NCBI GenBank assembly: GCA_963556495.2
Contig: OY747711.1
Coordinates: 34,200,914-34,264,913 of the forward strand
Length of the DNA stretch: 64,000 bases
Source of the DNA: Valencia hispanica
Taxonomy: Eukaryota > Chordata > Actinopteri > Cyprinodontiformes > Valenciidae
Reading direction: 5' to 3'
Shown: positions 23,120 to 34,181 of the stretch, in pieces
Layout: each line of letters begins with the position of its first letter
Numbering within the stretch: the first letter of the stretch is position 1
The notes under the pieces: generated by a model
Databases searched by the model: none
What the model saw: the letters and a program-made list of their open reading frames with translations, nothing else
What the model was told of the DNA's origin: nothing
Made by a program: the position numbers and the translations under genes

Positions 23120-24997
23120 AATGTCTCCTTCAGGGAGGGAGACAGGGAATTACTGAGGAGTATACAGAAGCAACTTAAGGTCAAGATCAGAGACAGCAAG
23201 GAGGCATACAGGAAGAAGCTGGAGAACAAACTACAGAGGAACAATATCAGAGATGTCTGGTCAGGAATGAGAAAGATCACAGGTTTTAAGGACAGGAAGG
23301 ATTGGATAGATGGAAGTCTGGACAGAGCCAATGAACTGAACATATTCTTCAACAGGTTCAGTTCAGGAACTAGCACAGCATCCCCCTCTCCTGTTCCTAG
23401 CCAAACAGACATCTCACTCTCCTCAGATCAACAGCTTTCCTGTTACACCTCGGATGTTTTATCCTTCACCTCAGCCATGGATTCTTCTAATTCCACAAGT
23501 TTGACTTCAACCAAGTCAGGAAATGCTGCTACCCCCTTTGCCTCCCCCTCCCACTTGTCTGTCTCCATAAGTCAGGTGAAGAGGCAGCTGGAGAAACTGA
23601 ACCGGAACAAGGCTGCAGGTCCAGATGGTGTCAGCCCCAGAGTCCTGAAGGCCTGTGCAGAGCAGCTCTGTGGGATTCTGCAGCACCTCTTCAACCTTAG
23701 CCTAACTCAGGAGAAGGTTCCAGTGTTGTGGAAGACATCCTGCCTTGTTCCAGTACCCAGAATAACTCACCCATCAATGACTATACTCGTTGCCCTGACG
23801 TCCCACATCATGAAGGTCCTGGAGAGACTCCTGTTGGCACCCCTGAGTAAGCAAACAAGAACGTATCAGGACCCACTGCAGTTTGCTTATCGCTGTGGAG
23901 TTGGAGTTGAAAATGCCATCATCCACCTACTTCAACCAACCCACTGTCATCTGGAAAAAGCAGGCAGCACTGTGAGGATCATGTTCTTGAATTTCTCCAG
24001 TGCATTTAACACAATTCAGCCTGATTTGCTTTGTCAGAAACTCCTGAAGACACAGGTGGAGCCCTCAACAATCGCCTGGATCAATGACTACCTGACCAAC
24101 AGACCACAATTTGAGAGACTGAAGAATTGTGTGTCAAACCAGGTGGTCAGCAGCACAGGAGCACCACAGGGGACCGTACTCTCACCATTCCTTTTCACTC
24201 TGTACACCTCAGACTACCAGTACAAATCAGAGACCTGTCATCTGCAGAAATACTCAGATGACTCTGCAATTGTTGGGTGTATCAGAGATGGACAAGAAGC
24301 TGAATACAGAGAGCTGGTGGACCGCTTTGTGACATGGTGTGGAAACAATCGTCTCACCTTGAATGTGAACAAAACAAAGGAGATGATTGTAGATTTCAGA
24401 AGAAACAGGGATAAGTCAAAAACTGTTTCCATCATGGGAGAAGAAGTGGAGGTGGTTGAGGAATATAAATACCTCGGAGTTCACCTTGACAACAGACTGG
24501 ACTGGAGGCGCAACAGTGAAACCGTCTACAAGAAGGGACAGAGGAGACTGTACTTCTTGAGGAAGCTTAGGTCCTTCAAGGTTTGCAGCAAGATGCTGGA
24601 GATCTTCTACAAGCCTGTTGTGGAGAGTGTAATCTCTTCAGCCGTCATCTGTTGGGGTAGCAGAATCAGAGCCAGGGACTTAAATAGGCTAAACAACCTG
24701 ATAAAGAAGGCTGGTTCTGTTCTTGGGACAACTGTGGAAAATCTGGAGATGACAATGCAAATAAAGATTCTTCATAAAATCAGAAAAAATTATGGACAAC
24801 CCTGAGACAGTCATACAACAACAGAGCGTCTTCAGTCGGAGGCTTCTTCAGTTTTGCTGCAATACAGACCGCTAGAGGAAATCCTTCCTGCCCAGAGCCA
24901 TCATCATCTACAACAACTCCTTAAAGAATTAATTATATAAGCTATACCAACACTTAATTTCCCTCTGGGATCAATAAAGTATTTTTGAATTTGAATT
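23120..24997 (+). mobile_element. Rex1/Babar LINE with a long open reverse-transcriptase ORF
   Basis: The ORF at 23102-24805 runs 567 codons without a stop. Motifs in order: LNRNKAAGPDGVSPRVLKAC (RT start), VRIMFLNFSSAFNTIQPDLL (motif A, with Asn in place of the usual catalytic Asp of FLDFSSAFN), VSSTGAPQGTVLSPFLFTLY (motif B), LQKYSDDSAIVGCI (motif C, YSDD), then KTKEMIVDFRR, EYKYLGVHLDN and CWGSRIRARDLNRLNNLIKK. It lacks the N-terminal endonuclease, so it is 5' truncated. The 3' UTR ends TCAATAAAGTATTTTTGAAT. The lost motif-A aspartate argues against activity even though the frame is open. Confidence 0.92.
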
Positions 24998-25556
24998 CTT
25001 CCTCCATTTTCTCTCTGCCGCCCTGCAGTTCCTCTTTAGTTTTTTAAGATAGTCATTTCTCCATGGCACTGCAGGTTTTGAGTGCGAGCGTTTAACTTTA
25101 AGTGGAGCCAGCAAGTCAAGGGCTGACTCAAGCCTTCTGTTAAAACCACTGACTATAAAAATCACAGGGGGCAGGTAAGAGAATAGGAGGAAACTTTTAA
25201 AAAACTTCTCCAAAACCTACAGCCACTTCAGGGGTTAGATGACACTTCATGGCAGTTCTCACAGACGTCTCTAGTTGGCTAGAACTGGTGATATTTAAAA
25301 AAACAAACAAAAACAAAACAGTAGTGGTCAGAGACAGCCAAGTCAACAGATGACACACTGGTGGACAGTCCATACATGATGACCAAGTCCAGGGTGTGTC
25401 CTCTGTTGTGAGTCGGCTGCGTAACATCTTACTAAAATCCATATAATTCAAATTTTTTAAGAAATCTGTTGATAGAGAATCTAAAAGGTTATCTATATGT
25501 AGAATAAAATCACCAGCTAAAATGATCCTTTCATAACTTTTGTACAAATGCTGCCG
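24998..25556 (-). mobile_element. L2-like LINE fragment (endonuclease part)
   Basis: Minus reading: ERIILAGDFILHIDNLLDSL (endonuclease GDF motif), a decayed DxxLxxLxxGL-like segment, then RRLESALDLLAPLKVKRSHS and PWRNDYLKKLKRNCRAAERK, the linker before RT. The next downstream part is replaced by the Rex1 tail that abuts at 24997. Its upstream edge joins directly to another L2 fragment at 25557. Confidence 0.75.
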
Positions 25557-27240
25557 CATTTTGGATCCACTGAAGGCTTTTAATTAAATTTCGTGGACTT
25601 CCTGATGGTAAAGAATTACAGTAATCCAGCCTTGAGGTAACAAATGCATGGACTAGTTTCTCAACATCACTCTTGGACAGGAGGTTTCTAATTTTAGCAA
25701 TATTCCTGAGGTGCAAGAAGGAAATCCCAGAAACTTTTAGCCTAATGCTGTTCCTTTTGTCCCTGCAACATGTTCAAGCCTAAGATAATTTTATGATAGA
25801 TTATGTCAAAAGCAACACTGAGATCTAACAAGACAAGAACAGTCACAAGTCCATTATCTAAGGCCAAGGTGAAATCATTACTAACCTTCACCATTGTTGT
25901 TTCAATGCTATGATTAGCTCTAACACCTGACTGAAATTTTGGTCGTTCCTGTTGTGAAACTCGCACACTTGATTAGAAACTATTTTCTCAAGAATTTTAG
26001 ATAAGAAAGGAAGGTTAGATATAAGTCTGGAATTAACTAAGTCATCTTGATTGAGGAAAGGTTTCTTAAGTAAAGGTTTAATTACAATAACCTTAAATTC
26101 CCATGGTACAATTCATCATATCTAAAATGGTGCCAGTAACCAAAGGGAACACTTCCTTAAATAATTTGGTTGGGATTGTGTCCAACATACAAGTTGAAGG
26201 TTTAGATGAGACTAATCTTTTTGATAATTCCGAAAGCTCGACTGAATCAAAACAGTCCAAACACAAATTAGGCTCTACAGTTCTCTCCGATGCTGCCTCA
26301 CTAACAGAGGAAAGTAATCATGTTTGGGAGGATACCAATTTTATTTTTAATATAATTAATTTCATTTATGAAGAATCCTATAAAGTCATCACTACTAAGA
26401 GCCGGGGGAATAGTTGGCTCAACAGATCTATGACTCTAAGTTTGGCAACTGTACTAAAAAGAAACCTAGGATTGTTCTTATTCTCCTCTATTACTGATGC
26501 AAGATATGCCATTTTCTCTCCCTAGTATTCTGCTTTAAAATAGGCAGCTCTGCATTAAACCAGAGAGTCAACCTTTGCTTTAAGGGTGCTACACTATCTA
26601 ATGCTAAACGCAATGAGGAAGTAACGCTATGAACTAGGCAATCAATTTCTGAAGGGTTAGAGATGGAATTGCTGCCCTCAACCGTGTTACTCTGAGACAC
26701 GGAGGAAAATGTAAGAATGGAATAGATTCTTTAAAACTTGTATCAGCCTTGTCTGATAAAGCTCTACTATAATTTAATTTTCTTTCAGGTTTAGGATGGT
26801 CAGTTAAAGTAAATTCAAGATATCAAGAAATGGCCAGACAGAACCAGGTTATCTGGGAGGACAGCGGGTAAGACACTGTCTCTATGGGGTAATGGGTGGG
26901 TAACAGTACAGAAGCTGCAGAGAGGTGGGTTAAACTATAACTCTGCTTCCAGGTCTGGACCCTGGGTTGTCAGTTTTTAGGAGGACTAATAAATCCATCC
27001 AGATTTCTAGAAAGAAGAGGTGCTCCATCCAAAGTGGGATGATGCAGTCTCCCCGGATCAGACTAGGTTTTCCCCAAAATGTTCGCATGTTATCAATGTA
27101 GCCCAGATTCATCATAACTTGAACTGGGATGTAAGATTAATAGGCAGAAGAAGCAAAAAAGATTTGCTGAAGCACATTGGAGTAGCTTTTGATTGTAGCA
27201 AATATCAAAAAGGGAAAAGCAGAGCAAAATCTTTTAAGTG
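25557..27240 (-). mobile_element. L2/Maui-like LINE, truncated and internally deleted, with ORF1-type segment
   Basis: The RT part on the minus strand includes [55 protein letters not shown]-like LRNIAKIRNLLSKSDVEKL and LDYCNSLPSGSPRN. Upstream is [20 protein letters not shown], the linker after the endonuclease, as in the L2 at 10236 on +. Positions 26835-27115 then jump to MMNLGYIDNMRTFWGKPSL and IPLWMEHLFFL, which resemble the C-terminus of the esterase-like ORF1 of CR1/L2 LINEs. The endonuclease between them is missing. Frames are interrupted. Confidence 0.7.
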
Positions 27241-28147
27241 AAATCTACCCATCCTTGAACAAGATCAAGGACGAGTGGCTACTTGTCCTACTTTTCCATT
27301 TATCTCTAGAGTCAACTTGGATCTGATAAGCCATTTTATGTATTTTTTTTAATATTTAGTATCACATAGCGTAACAGTTTTGCTGGAGCGGCATCATGTC
27401 CTTGCAACTGGCACACCACTGCTGTAAGCCACCGCTTAAAGCAGTGCTTTGTCGTAATGTAGTCCCAAGTCTAAATCGGCTCCTGTAATTCCTTCGTGTT
27501 ACTTATTTTCATTTGCAATAATATGATTATTGAGGTCACCAGGAATAATTAGGATCATTGAGTAATTTTCATGACCTTTGGACATGAAATGCTAGCTGTT
27601 ACCATTTACTAACATTGTTTATACTAAGCTAAAGCAAACTGACTGCTGCCAGATTAGAAGAATGACTGGGCTGGTTACAAAATGCTTTTTCTCACTTATT
27701 AATTCTGAGGAAGATGACAGACTAAATTTCACTTAGGGGTGGAATAACAATTTAAGTATAATAAAACACACAAACCACATTCTTCAACATAATCTACAAT
27801 GCCAACAAATGAAGATGTTTTTTTGTTCCTATTCTGTGTGTTTTTATGATAGGACAGTCGCCTTTAAAATTTTAAGAGCCATCGTACTGCTTATCAAATA
27901 GAGAATCATACTACATTATTTCTGCTAATATTGCTGCCTCCAGATAAATTTCCAAGTTACCAGGTAGTGGATAGTGATATTTGAGGGATTGTTTTGAATT
28001 ATTATTTTGCAATAGGTCTCTATATCTAAATTTAAACAGATTAAGATCAGTTGAAACAACCAACACACACCACATGGAAACCATTATTTTCTACAGTTCC
28101 TTACACATTTGCTAATATTTTACCGTTTATTAGAATATGTGACTCAC
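27241..28147. other. fmn2 intron sequence, nothing recognised
   Basis: The 5' end of the large intron. The donor GTGAGTC of exon 1 is at the complement of 28141-28147. AT-rich and no recognised elements. Confidence 0.55.
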
Positions 28148-29687
28148 CAGAGAAGACATTTAGGTAGGGTGTTGAGGAGGTTCTCTTTCCGTAATGTGCC
28201 CTTTTGGAGCCAAGAGTCCAATAAGTCCCTACTGTGTGACTCTTCTCTTTGGTTTCCTGCTGTGAAGACTTTGCCACACCAGTCTGGCTTTCTCCCAAGT
28301 ATAACTCTGCCGACCAGTCTCCAGAGACTCTATGGGGTCCAGTAATGGAACTCGACCTCTGCTTGCGCTTTGCAAACCCCTCAGGCCTATTGGATTCCAA
28401 AGAAGCAGTGATGGCCTCCCTTTTTCTGGGCACATTGGGACTAGTAAGGGGGGATCCAACTGGAGACGTGAGTTGCCTGGTAGTGGTCTTGACATATGAT
28501 GGGTGGACTGGAGGGTAGAGTTTTACAGTAGAGGGAGAGGTGGCGGACGTTCGTCTAATCTGAGATGCAGGGAGGCCATCAACTGTCAGGTTACTTATAG
28601 ACATGCTGCTTTTCCTCCATGTGAGCGGCAGAAAGTCTGGTCTAACATGTCCTTCATCATCCCTTTCAAGAGAGAGATCCAAATTGCTTGCACTGTTGTG
28701 AGTTCCAGCTGGGCTTGTTCCAAGTGATACTGGATCCAAGCGGACACATGGGACACATGTGTTTCTACTTTGTGTAGTATGATAACCTTCACTTTGCTGT
28801 GGAAGTACATCAGGGCTTTCTAGATCATCCTGGGGCTCCTCAGCACTCTCGTATGAAGTCGTTGCTGTGGTGTCCTGTAAGCTGTAGTCGCTGTTAGTTT
28901 TTGGTAGAATACTGCTGCCACTTATTTCTATGTCTAGAACAGAGGATGGTGCCCCATTTTCACTTGAGGAGTTTCTGGATATAGACATGTCTGTACTAGC
29001 ATTTGCTATTTTTTTATAAAGCTCTTGAGCTACACTTTCAGATTGAGACAATTTGTCCTTTACTGGAGTAAATAGTTGCGGAAATACATTTGTGTCCATC
29101 ACTTCGCTCACCTTGCAGGTCAGCCCTTCAGATGTAAGTCTAGGCACTGTTTCTGAAACCCGGGAGCTAGCTATACATTTTTCTTGAATTGCCTGCTGAA
29201 TATCAGAAAGAAGATCCTCAGTTTCAGCTGCAGCTGAGTGAAAACTGTACAGGTCAGTGTCTGACCCAGAGCTCGTCTTTCGGCCAAAGTCCTCCACAGA
29301 CTGCCGACTGTCTTCAGTCATAGGGCTTAAATCTCCCTCGACATCTGACACCATGCCCATCTCCTCAGGCAAAAAACTTGCTTCTGTGCCAGGCTTGAGC
29401 TCATCTTTGCCAATATGCACAGATTTCCCAGCTTCCAAAATGTCAACCTTAGACAAACCTTTCACTTTGGATAAACTTTTCCTAATCTTCATGCCAGAAA
29501 ATACAGAACCTTTCGACTCTGGCTTTATTTTCTTCTTAGCACTGTGTTCTCCTTTACTTGCCTTATTATTGGCCTTTTTAGATTGTTTATCCACCTCTCT
29601 TTCATCAGCTTCAGCGTCACAGTTGACATCCTCTGCAGTTCCACCACTTCCTCCTCCTTTCTTCTGCTTCGTCTCCTGGTTCCCCAT
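28148..29687 (-). CDS. fmn2: fmn2 exon 1 from the conserved MGNQ start
   Basis: Formin-2 is an FH1-FH2 actin nucleator needed for spindle positioning in oocytes and active in neurons. This exon gives 513 residues plus one base. It starts MGNQETKQKK, matching the mammalian FMN2 start MGNQDGKLK; Gly2 suggests N-myristoylation. Conserved blocks: SVFSGMKIRKSLSK (61-74), KTSSGSDTDLYSFHSA (138-153) followed by EDLLSDIQQAI, and near the end YVKTTTRQLTSPVGSP, all close to human FMN2. It ends LNVFS-G at the donor GTGAGTC. The ATG context (AATATGG) is good. The reading frame also continues open upstream of this Met to a splice acceptor. Ser- and Glu-rich, probably disordered. The gene lies just downstream of chrm3 in the same orientation, the vertebrate arrangement. 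Confidence 0.95.
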
Positions 29688-30338
29688 ATTCCTTATTAGG
29701 CGAACCCCCTTGGCTAACAGGCCATGTTGCTGTGGCTGAGGATTCTGGGGTTCCCCTTGGGCTATCACTGATGATGATGATGATCCTTGTTTGGTCCAAG
29801 TTCTTCTAAAGGCAGTTAATCCCTGCTGCCTTCCTACCCCAGCTGACAGCAGATGTGAGGATGGTCCTGGCTCCCCCAGCACTGCTGCTCCTGATGATGA
29901 AAGGAGGAGGAGACTGGCACTGTCAGCCACAGGCTTCCCCCTCCTCTTCCCCTGCAAAGCCTCACTCAGTCTCTGATCCCTTCTCTCTTTTAGCTCCTCC
30001 TTTCTGTCTCCATCTGCTTGCGCAGGCTCTAGAGTCTTGCATAACGGATTGCTGATCGAGCGAGCAAGCCTCTGATGCTCGGGGGTCTGCTGCCCTGCTC
30101 CATTTTCAACTGAACTTGGAGAAAACTGCTTAGGAGTTAGCGGCTGGTGCTCTAAAATGCACTGTTGTTGATCTAAGAGCAATTGTTTATGGAGGATGTG
30201 GGTCACACTACTCTTCCTCCTGCCTTTGAAGGTGGAAGTAAAGAAACTCTCTTTAAGAAGGGGAACCTGGGTCTCCACTGTCTTGATGGTGTGCATTATG
30301 GCCAGTTTGACTTCATCCAGAAGGATTGGCACAGGCTG
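29688..30338 (-). CDS. fmn2: Possible N-terminal coding extension of fmn2, in frame upstream of MGNQ
   Basis: The exon 1 frame stays open for 217 codons upstream of the usual Met, up to a strong acceptor, TTTACTTCTGTTTACAG, followed by CAG (a tandem NAGNAG acceptor; the exon starts at 30338 or 30335, same phase 0). The translation begins QPVPILLDEVKLAIMHTIKT and contains basic/helical segments such as DRKEELKERRDQRLSEAL and, just before the Met, LLAKGVRLIRN. The first in-frame ATG is at 30294-30296. It may be coding (spliced from an upstream exon, or started at that ATG), or it may be 5' UTR that happens to be open. FMN1 has isoforms with coding sequence ahead of a comparable MGNQ, which makes the coding option plausible. 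Confidence 0.5.
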
Positions 30339-32160
30339 CTGTAAACAGAAGTAAAAAAAAATAACATTGACTTGACTTAAATTAGGCGCATGTTCAGACT
30401 GGCTAAGATGAGGAAGAAAAGTGGAGCTTTAGACATACTGTTTATTTTTTCAATGAGTAATTGTTCAAACTTTTGACTTTTTTCGTCTTTCAAGTACATT
30501 TTTAGAGTTCCTTGAAAAAAGTATTTTCCTAAACAGTGGTATTTAACTTTCTCACTTTTTTTTTTTGATGAATACATCATAACATCTTATGTTCTTTTTT
30601 GTTTATGACTACAGATTTCCATCTTAAAAGCAAACGCAATTTTATTGTTAATACGCAGATGACAGTGCTGGTGACAAAACAAATCAAGTGACGTTAGTTT
30701 TATTCACACTATTGGAAAGTTTGTGAAACGTGAATAAAATCTTTACAAATAGAAGATCAAGACCAATGACTAAGCCTTTGATGCCTATCACAAACCCTCA
30801 GAAATGGTTTGCAGGCGTATGATTTGTTTTTTTAGTTTATTGCCTCCTGAACTTCTTTAAAAGCATAACATTTTTCAGACTCAGCTGTACAAACCTGAAT
30901 GCTGTAATATGTTAGCATAAACATGGGCTACTTACTTAGGGTCCGAGTTAATCTCCCTATTAGGAATTTTAGAAAAAGAGGGTGATGAGTAGTCGTCGCA
31001 GGAGAAAGCCGCCAGAACAATCTCAGTTTTGAGAATCAAAGCTAAATTCAGACAAGGGGCAGTGTGAAGCCACTTAAGACAGACAAGAAACTAACTCCCT
31101 TGTTGTTCAGATCTGGTTTTAACGTGCATTCTGATTCATTCGATTGCAAGTAGAAAAGCAACATTTTTTTTACAAATTCACACCTGGCATTACTTATGTT
31201 ACATATTTTTCCATGCAAATATGTAGCCATGTCAGAGTGGGATGTCAAATGAGCAATCAACATGTCTGTTAAAGTTTGTCACATTAAATATAAAAGCTTT
31301 AACTTGCACTACATTAATTTTAAGACATCAACACAGCTCAAATGCATCTGAGGCATCTTTGTAGAGTTAGTTTGACTACAAATCTTTGTGTAATTTTTTA
31401 CCAGATGCAATATAAGGAGACTGATAAGTGGAAATCTTGAAAGTTCATCTTGTTTACAAAGAATTTCATTCACCAATAGAGAATCCTGATATCTGCAAAT
31501 TAATAAAATCCCAGCTGGTCGGAGAAATGCTTTTTACTGAAGTTTCCAACTAGCAAAACTTGTATCTGAACAATCATTTTACCTTTAATGTATTCCAGAT
31601 CACTGTATAAATCCCTTTTGATTGGCTGATAGCGGCACAGATTTTGAAAACACCAGTCTTTTTTTAATAGAACAGTCCAGATAACTGGCTGGTTAAGGAG
31701 GGTAGTGTCATGTTAGTACTCCAACTTGTCTCTGAATGAAGTTCAGACTGCCACACTAATCCAGATGTGTCCCAGCCTAAATTTGAAGGCAGTCGGAGAA
31801 AAATCACCTTTGCTGCGTCTCAAGTACTTTTAAACCTATAATTACTGTAGAGCTCACCAAAAATAATCAGATCACTTAAGATGTGTGTTAGTACCAGGTG
31901 TGAGTGGGCCAGAAGAGCTGAGCCATGTCAGAGTGTCTGAGCTTATTACATTAGAAGATAATATTCAATTATTAATGAAATTTCAAGTACAACAGATTAC
32001 CTGTTGATGAAATTCTGCAGACTTTGCCAGACACCATGTAGCATTGAAAGATACATTTTTATCTTGGACCCCAAAACAACCAATTTTAATTCCTTCTACA
32101 TATTCTAATTGCGTTTGTCACTCTTGAGGGCGCATCTGGAGGGGCTCCTAGGGTTGATGC
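30339..32160. other. Region upstream of the first recognised fmn2 exon, nothing recognised
   Basis: Either an intron leading to a 5' exon of fmn2 or the promoter-side flank. AT-rich with no ORF over 75 codons showing family resemblance. No CpG-rich promoter-like island was noticed. Confidence 0.45.
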
Positions 32161-32175
32161 CCAGGCTCATATAGA

Positions 32176-32334
32176 GATCAAACTCCACCTACCCAGTGTG
32201 TCATTCTTCTCACCAGTTGCTAAATGGTGCACAACATGACACATTAACTTAATCAGCTATATTCAAGCGGAGAAATGATGTGCACCATTTAGCAACTGGT
32301 GAGAAGAATGACACTGGGTAGGTGGAGTTTGATC
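32176..32334. repeat. Long near-perfect palindrome (57/55-base arms, 47-base loop)
   Basis: The left arm, 32176-32232, starts GATCAAACTCCACCTACCCA and ends GCTAAATGGTGCAC. The right arm, 32280-32334, is its reverse complement apart from a 2-base GT indel. No protein coding and no recognised transposon termini. It could be a fold-back element, a MITE core, or a hairpin RNA source. Confidence 0.9.
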
Positions 32335-33180
32335 TTCATATCGTCATTAGCAGGCTAAGACCTGAAAACAGGCCGAGAGGAGATTATTCAACCTTTTGAA
32401 TCTGTTGGAGCAGAAACTGAATCTTGCAAGATACTCATCCTAAAAGTAAGCAGTTGCCTATGAGAAGGAACTAAAAATTTCCCAGTCAGTTTGACCCAGA
32501 GCAATATTGGTCATTTATAAATATTGCTATTTGAGCGCATCATTTGCATGATTGCCCATTCACATGTACAAGAGCGTTTATACTGGCATTTTTTTCCTTC
32601 TTTATACATTTGTAAACCGCTCTTGTTTTTTCAGCCCAAATGTTGGTGATAACTCATGAGTCAGGCTGTGACTGCCATCATTTCTTTAATCTAATGAGGT
32701 CGATCTCGTTGAATATGCACCACAAGGCTGTGACTTAATTCTCAGCAAGGTTGTCTAAACAACAACCTACAGACAGTGAGTGCATTCTTTATTAGTCAGC
32801 CAGCAGATCACCATGGTAAATGTGATGATGTAGAGTGGGAAGAGTTGATCTTAAACTGAGAGCAAGTACTTAATTTTAATACTTCATTAACCACCGAGAA
32901 TGTACACAAAAAAATTATATACTAGGGTGCACCTGCTGAATGATACACATTTCTTCTCCTTATCAACTCATCAAGCTTCAGTTGAGATAACAAATAAATA
33001 GACGCATCGTTCCAGTGTTTCCCCTGTAGGAGCTCTCTGCCTCGGGGCCAGCGGTCAGCTGTGGCTGCCTGGGTGCTCTCCAGGTGGTGCTCGGGTGGAG
33101 GTCAGGGTCCAGGCCTCCCCTCCTCTGGGCGCCCTGGGTTGGTGCCTCGGCTGCTGCTGTTGATCCCCTTCTGCTGGTGC
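32335..33180. other. Intergenic DNA with a GC-rich patch
   Basis: Mostly AT-rich. Positions 33021-33180 form a GC-rich patch (CTGCCTGGGTGCTCTCCAGG) of a type seen repeatedly in fish genomes, joined to the Rex1 tail that follows. No gene seen. Confidence 0.4.
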
Positions 33181-33535
33181 AGATGTTGGGGTAGCAGCAT
33201 CAGAGCCAGAGATTTAAATAGGCTAAACAACCTGATAAAGAAGGCTGGTTCTGTTCTTGGGACAACTGTGGAAAATCTGGAGATGATAATGCAAAGAAGG
33301 AATCTTCATAAAAATCAAAAAAATTATGGACAACCCTGAGCATCCTCTTCATGAGACAGTCATACAACAACAGAGCGTCTTCAGTTTTGCTGGAATACAG
33401 ACCGCTACAGGAAATCCTTCCTGCCCACAGCCATCATCATCTACAACAACTCCTTAAAGAATTAATTATATGAGCTAAACAAACACTTAATTTCCCTCTG
33501 GGATCAATAAAGTATTTTTTAATTGAATTTGAATT
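33181..33535 (+). mobile_element. 3' end of a Rex1/Babar LINE
   Basis: It encodes CWGSSIRARDLNRLNNLIKK and AGSVLGTTVENLEMIMQ, then the same 3' UTR as the copy at 24806-24997, ending TCAATAAAGTATTTTTTAAT. 5' truncated. Confidence 0.9.
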
Positions 33536-33671
33536 TTGAAACTCAATTTATTCTGTTGATTCATTGACTTCCTGATTTTTAACTAAACATTTTTATCTAG
33601 GCACCCAATAACATAAGTGATACAGGTAAAGTGGGTGCATATCTTGCTGGTGGATCCAAACAACGCATCTG

Positions 33672-34129
33672 GGGCCTGTACCATGAAGGTGGCTCAACAA
33701 ACTCGGGGTTACAGGATTGGTTTTGAATCGACAAAACCACACCGATGCAATCAGGCTTAATTGGTACCATGACGCAGGTTATCAACTTTCTCTGTCAACT
33801 CAGGCTTTGATCCTTAAACTATGATTAATCCACAGGCGCGTGCACATAAAAGAGTGACGACGACACTGAACAACCAATCGCGTTCGATATGGATAGAGCG
33901 AGAGCTATCTACTTTTCAACGGAGGAGCAAGAGATTATTCTCCAGAAATATGAAGAATTTAGAAACATTTTTCAAGCACGCAGTAACACTATCTGCTGCC
34001 AAAGCAAGAGAACAATCGTGGAGGAAGATTGCTGATTGCATTAATGCGTGGGTTAAACAATTAATGTACATTTAAGTAGGCTAAGCATATTAAAAAATAT
34101 TAAATGCTAAAATGAAAATGTATTCGTGT

Positions 34130-34181
<52 letters not shown>

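Noticed and set aside
28101..30332. Taking the whole 743-codon ORF as a single-exon gene
   Set aside because: It starts at a GTG next to a splice acceptor and runs past a GTGAGTC donor at its end; phases fit fmn2 exon 2.
6722..30338. Formin gene could be fmn1, which also has FH1-FH2 and an internal MGNQ
   Set aside because: The blocks SSGSDTDLYSFHSA, EDLLSDIQQAI, KTTTRQLTSP, TLLEKL and QLYTWA belong to FMN2, and chrm3 is the neighbour, as at the FMN2 locus.
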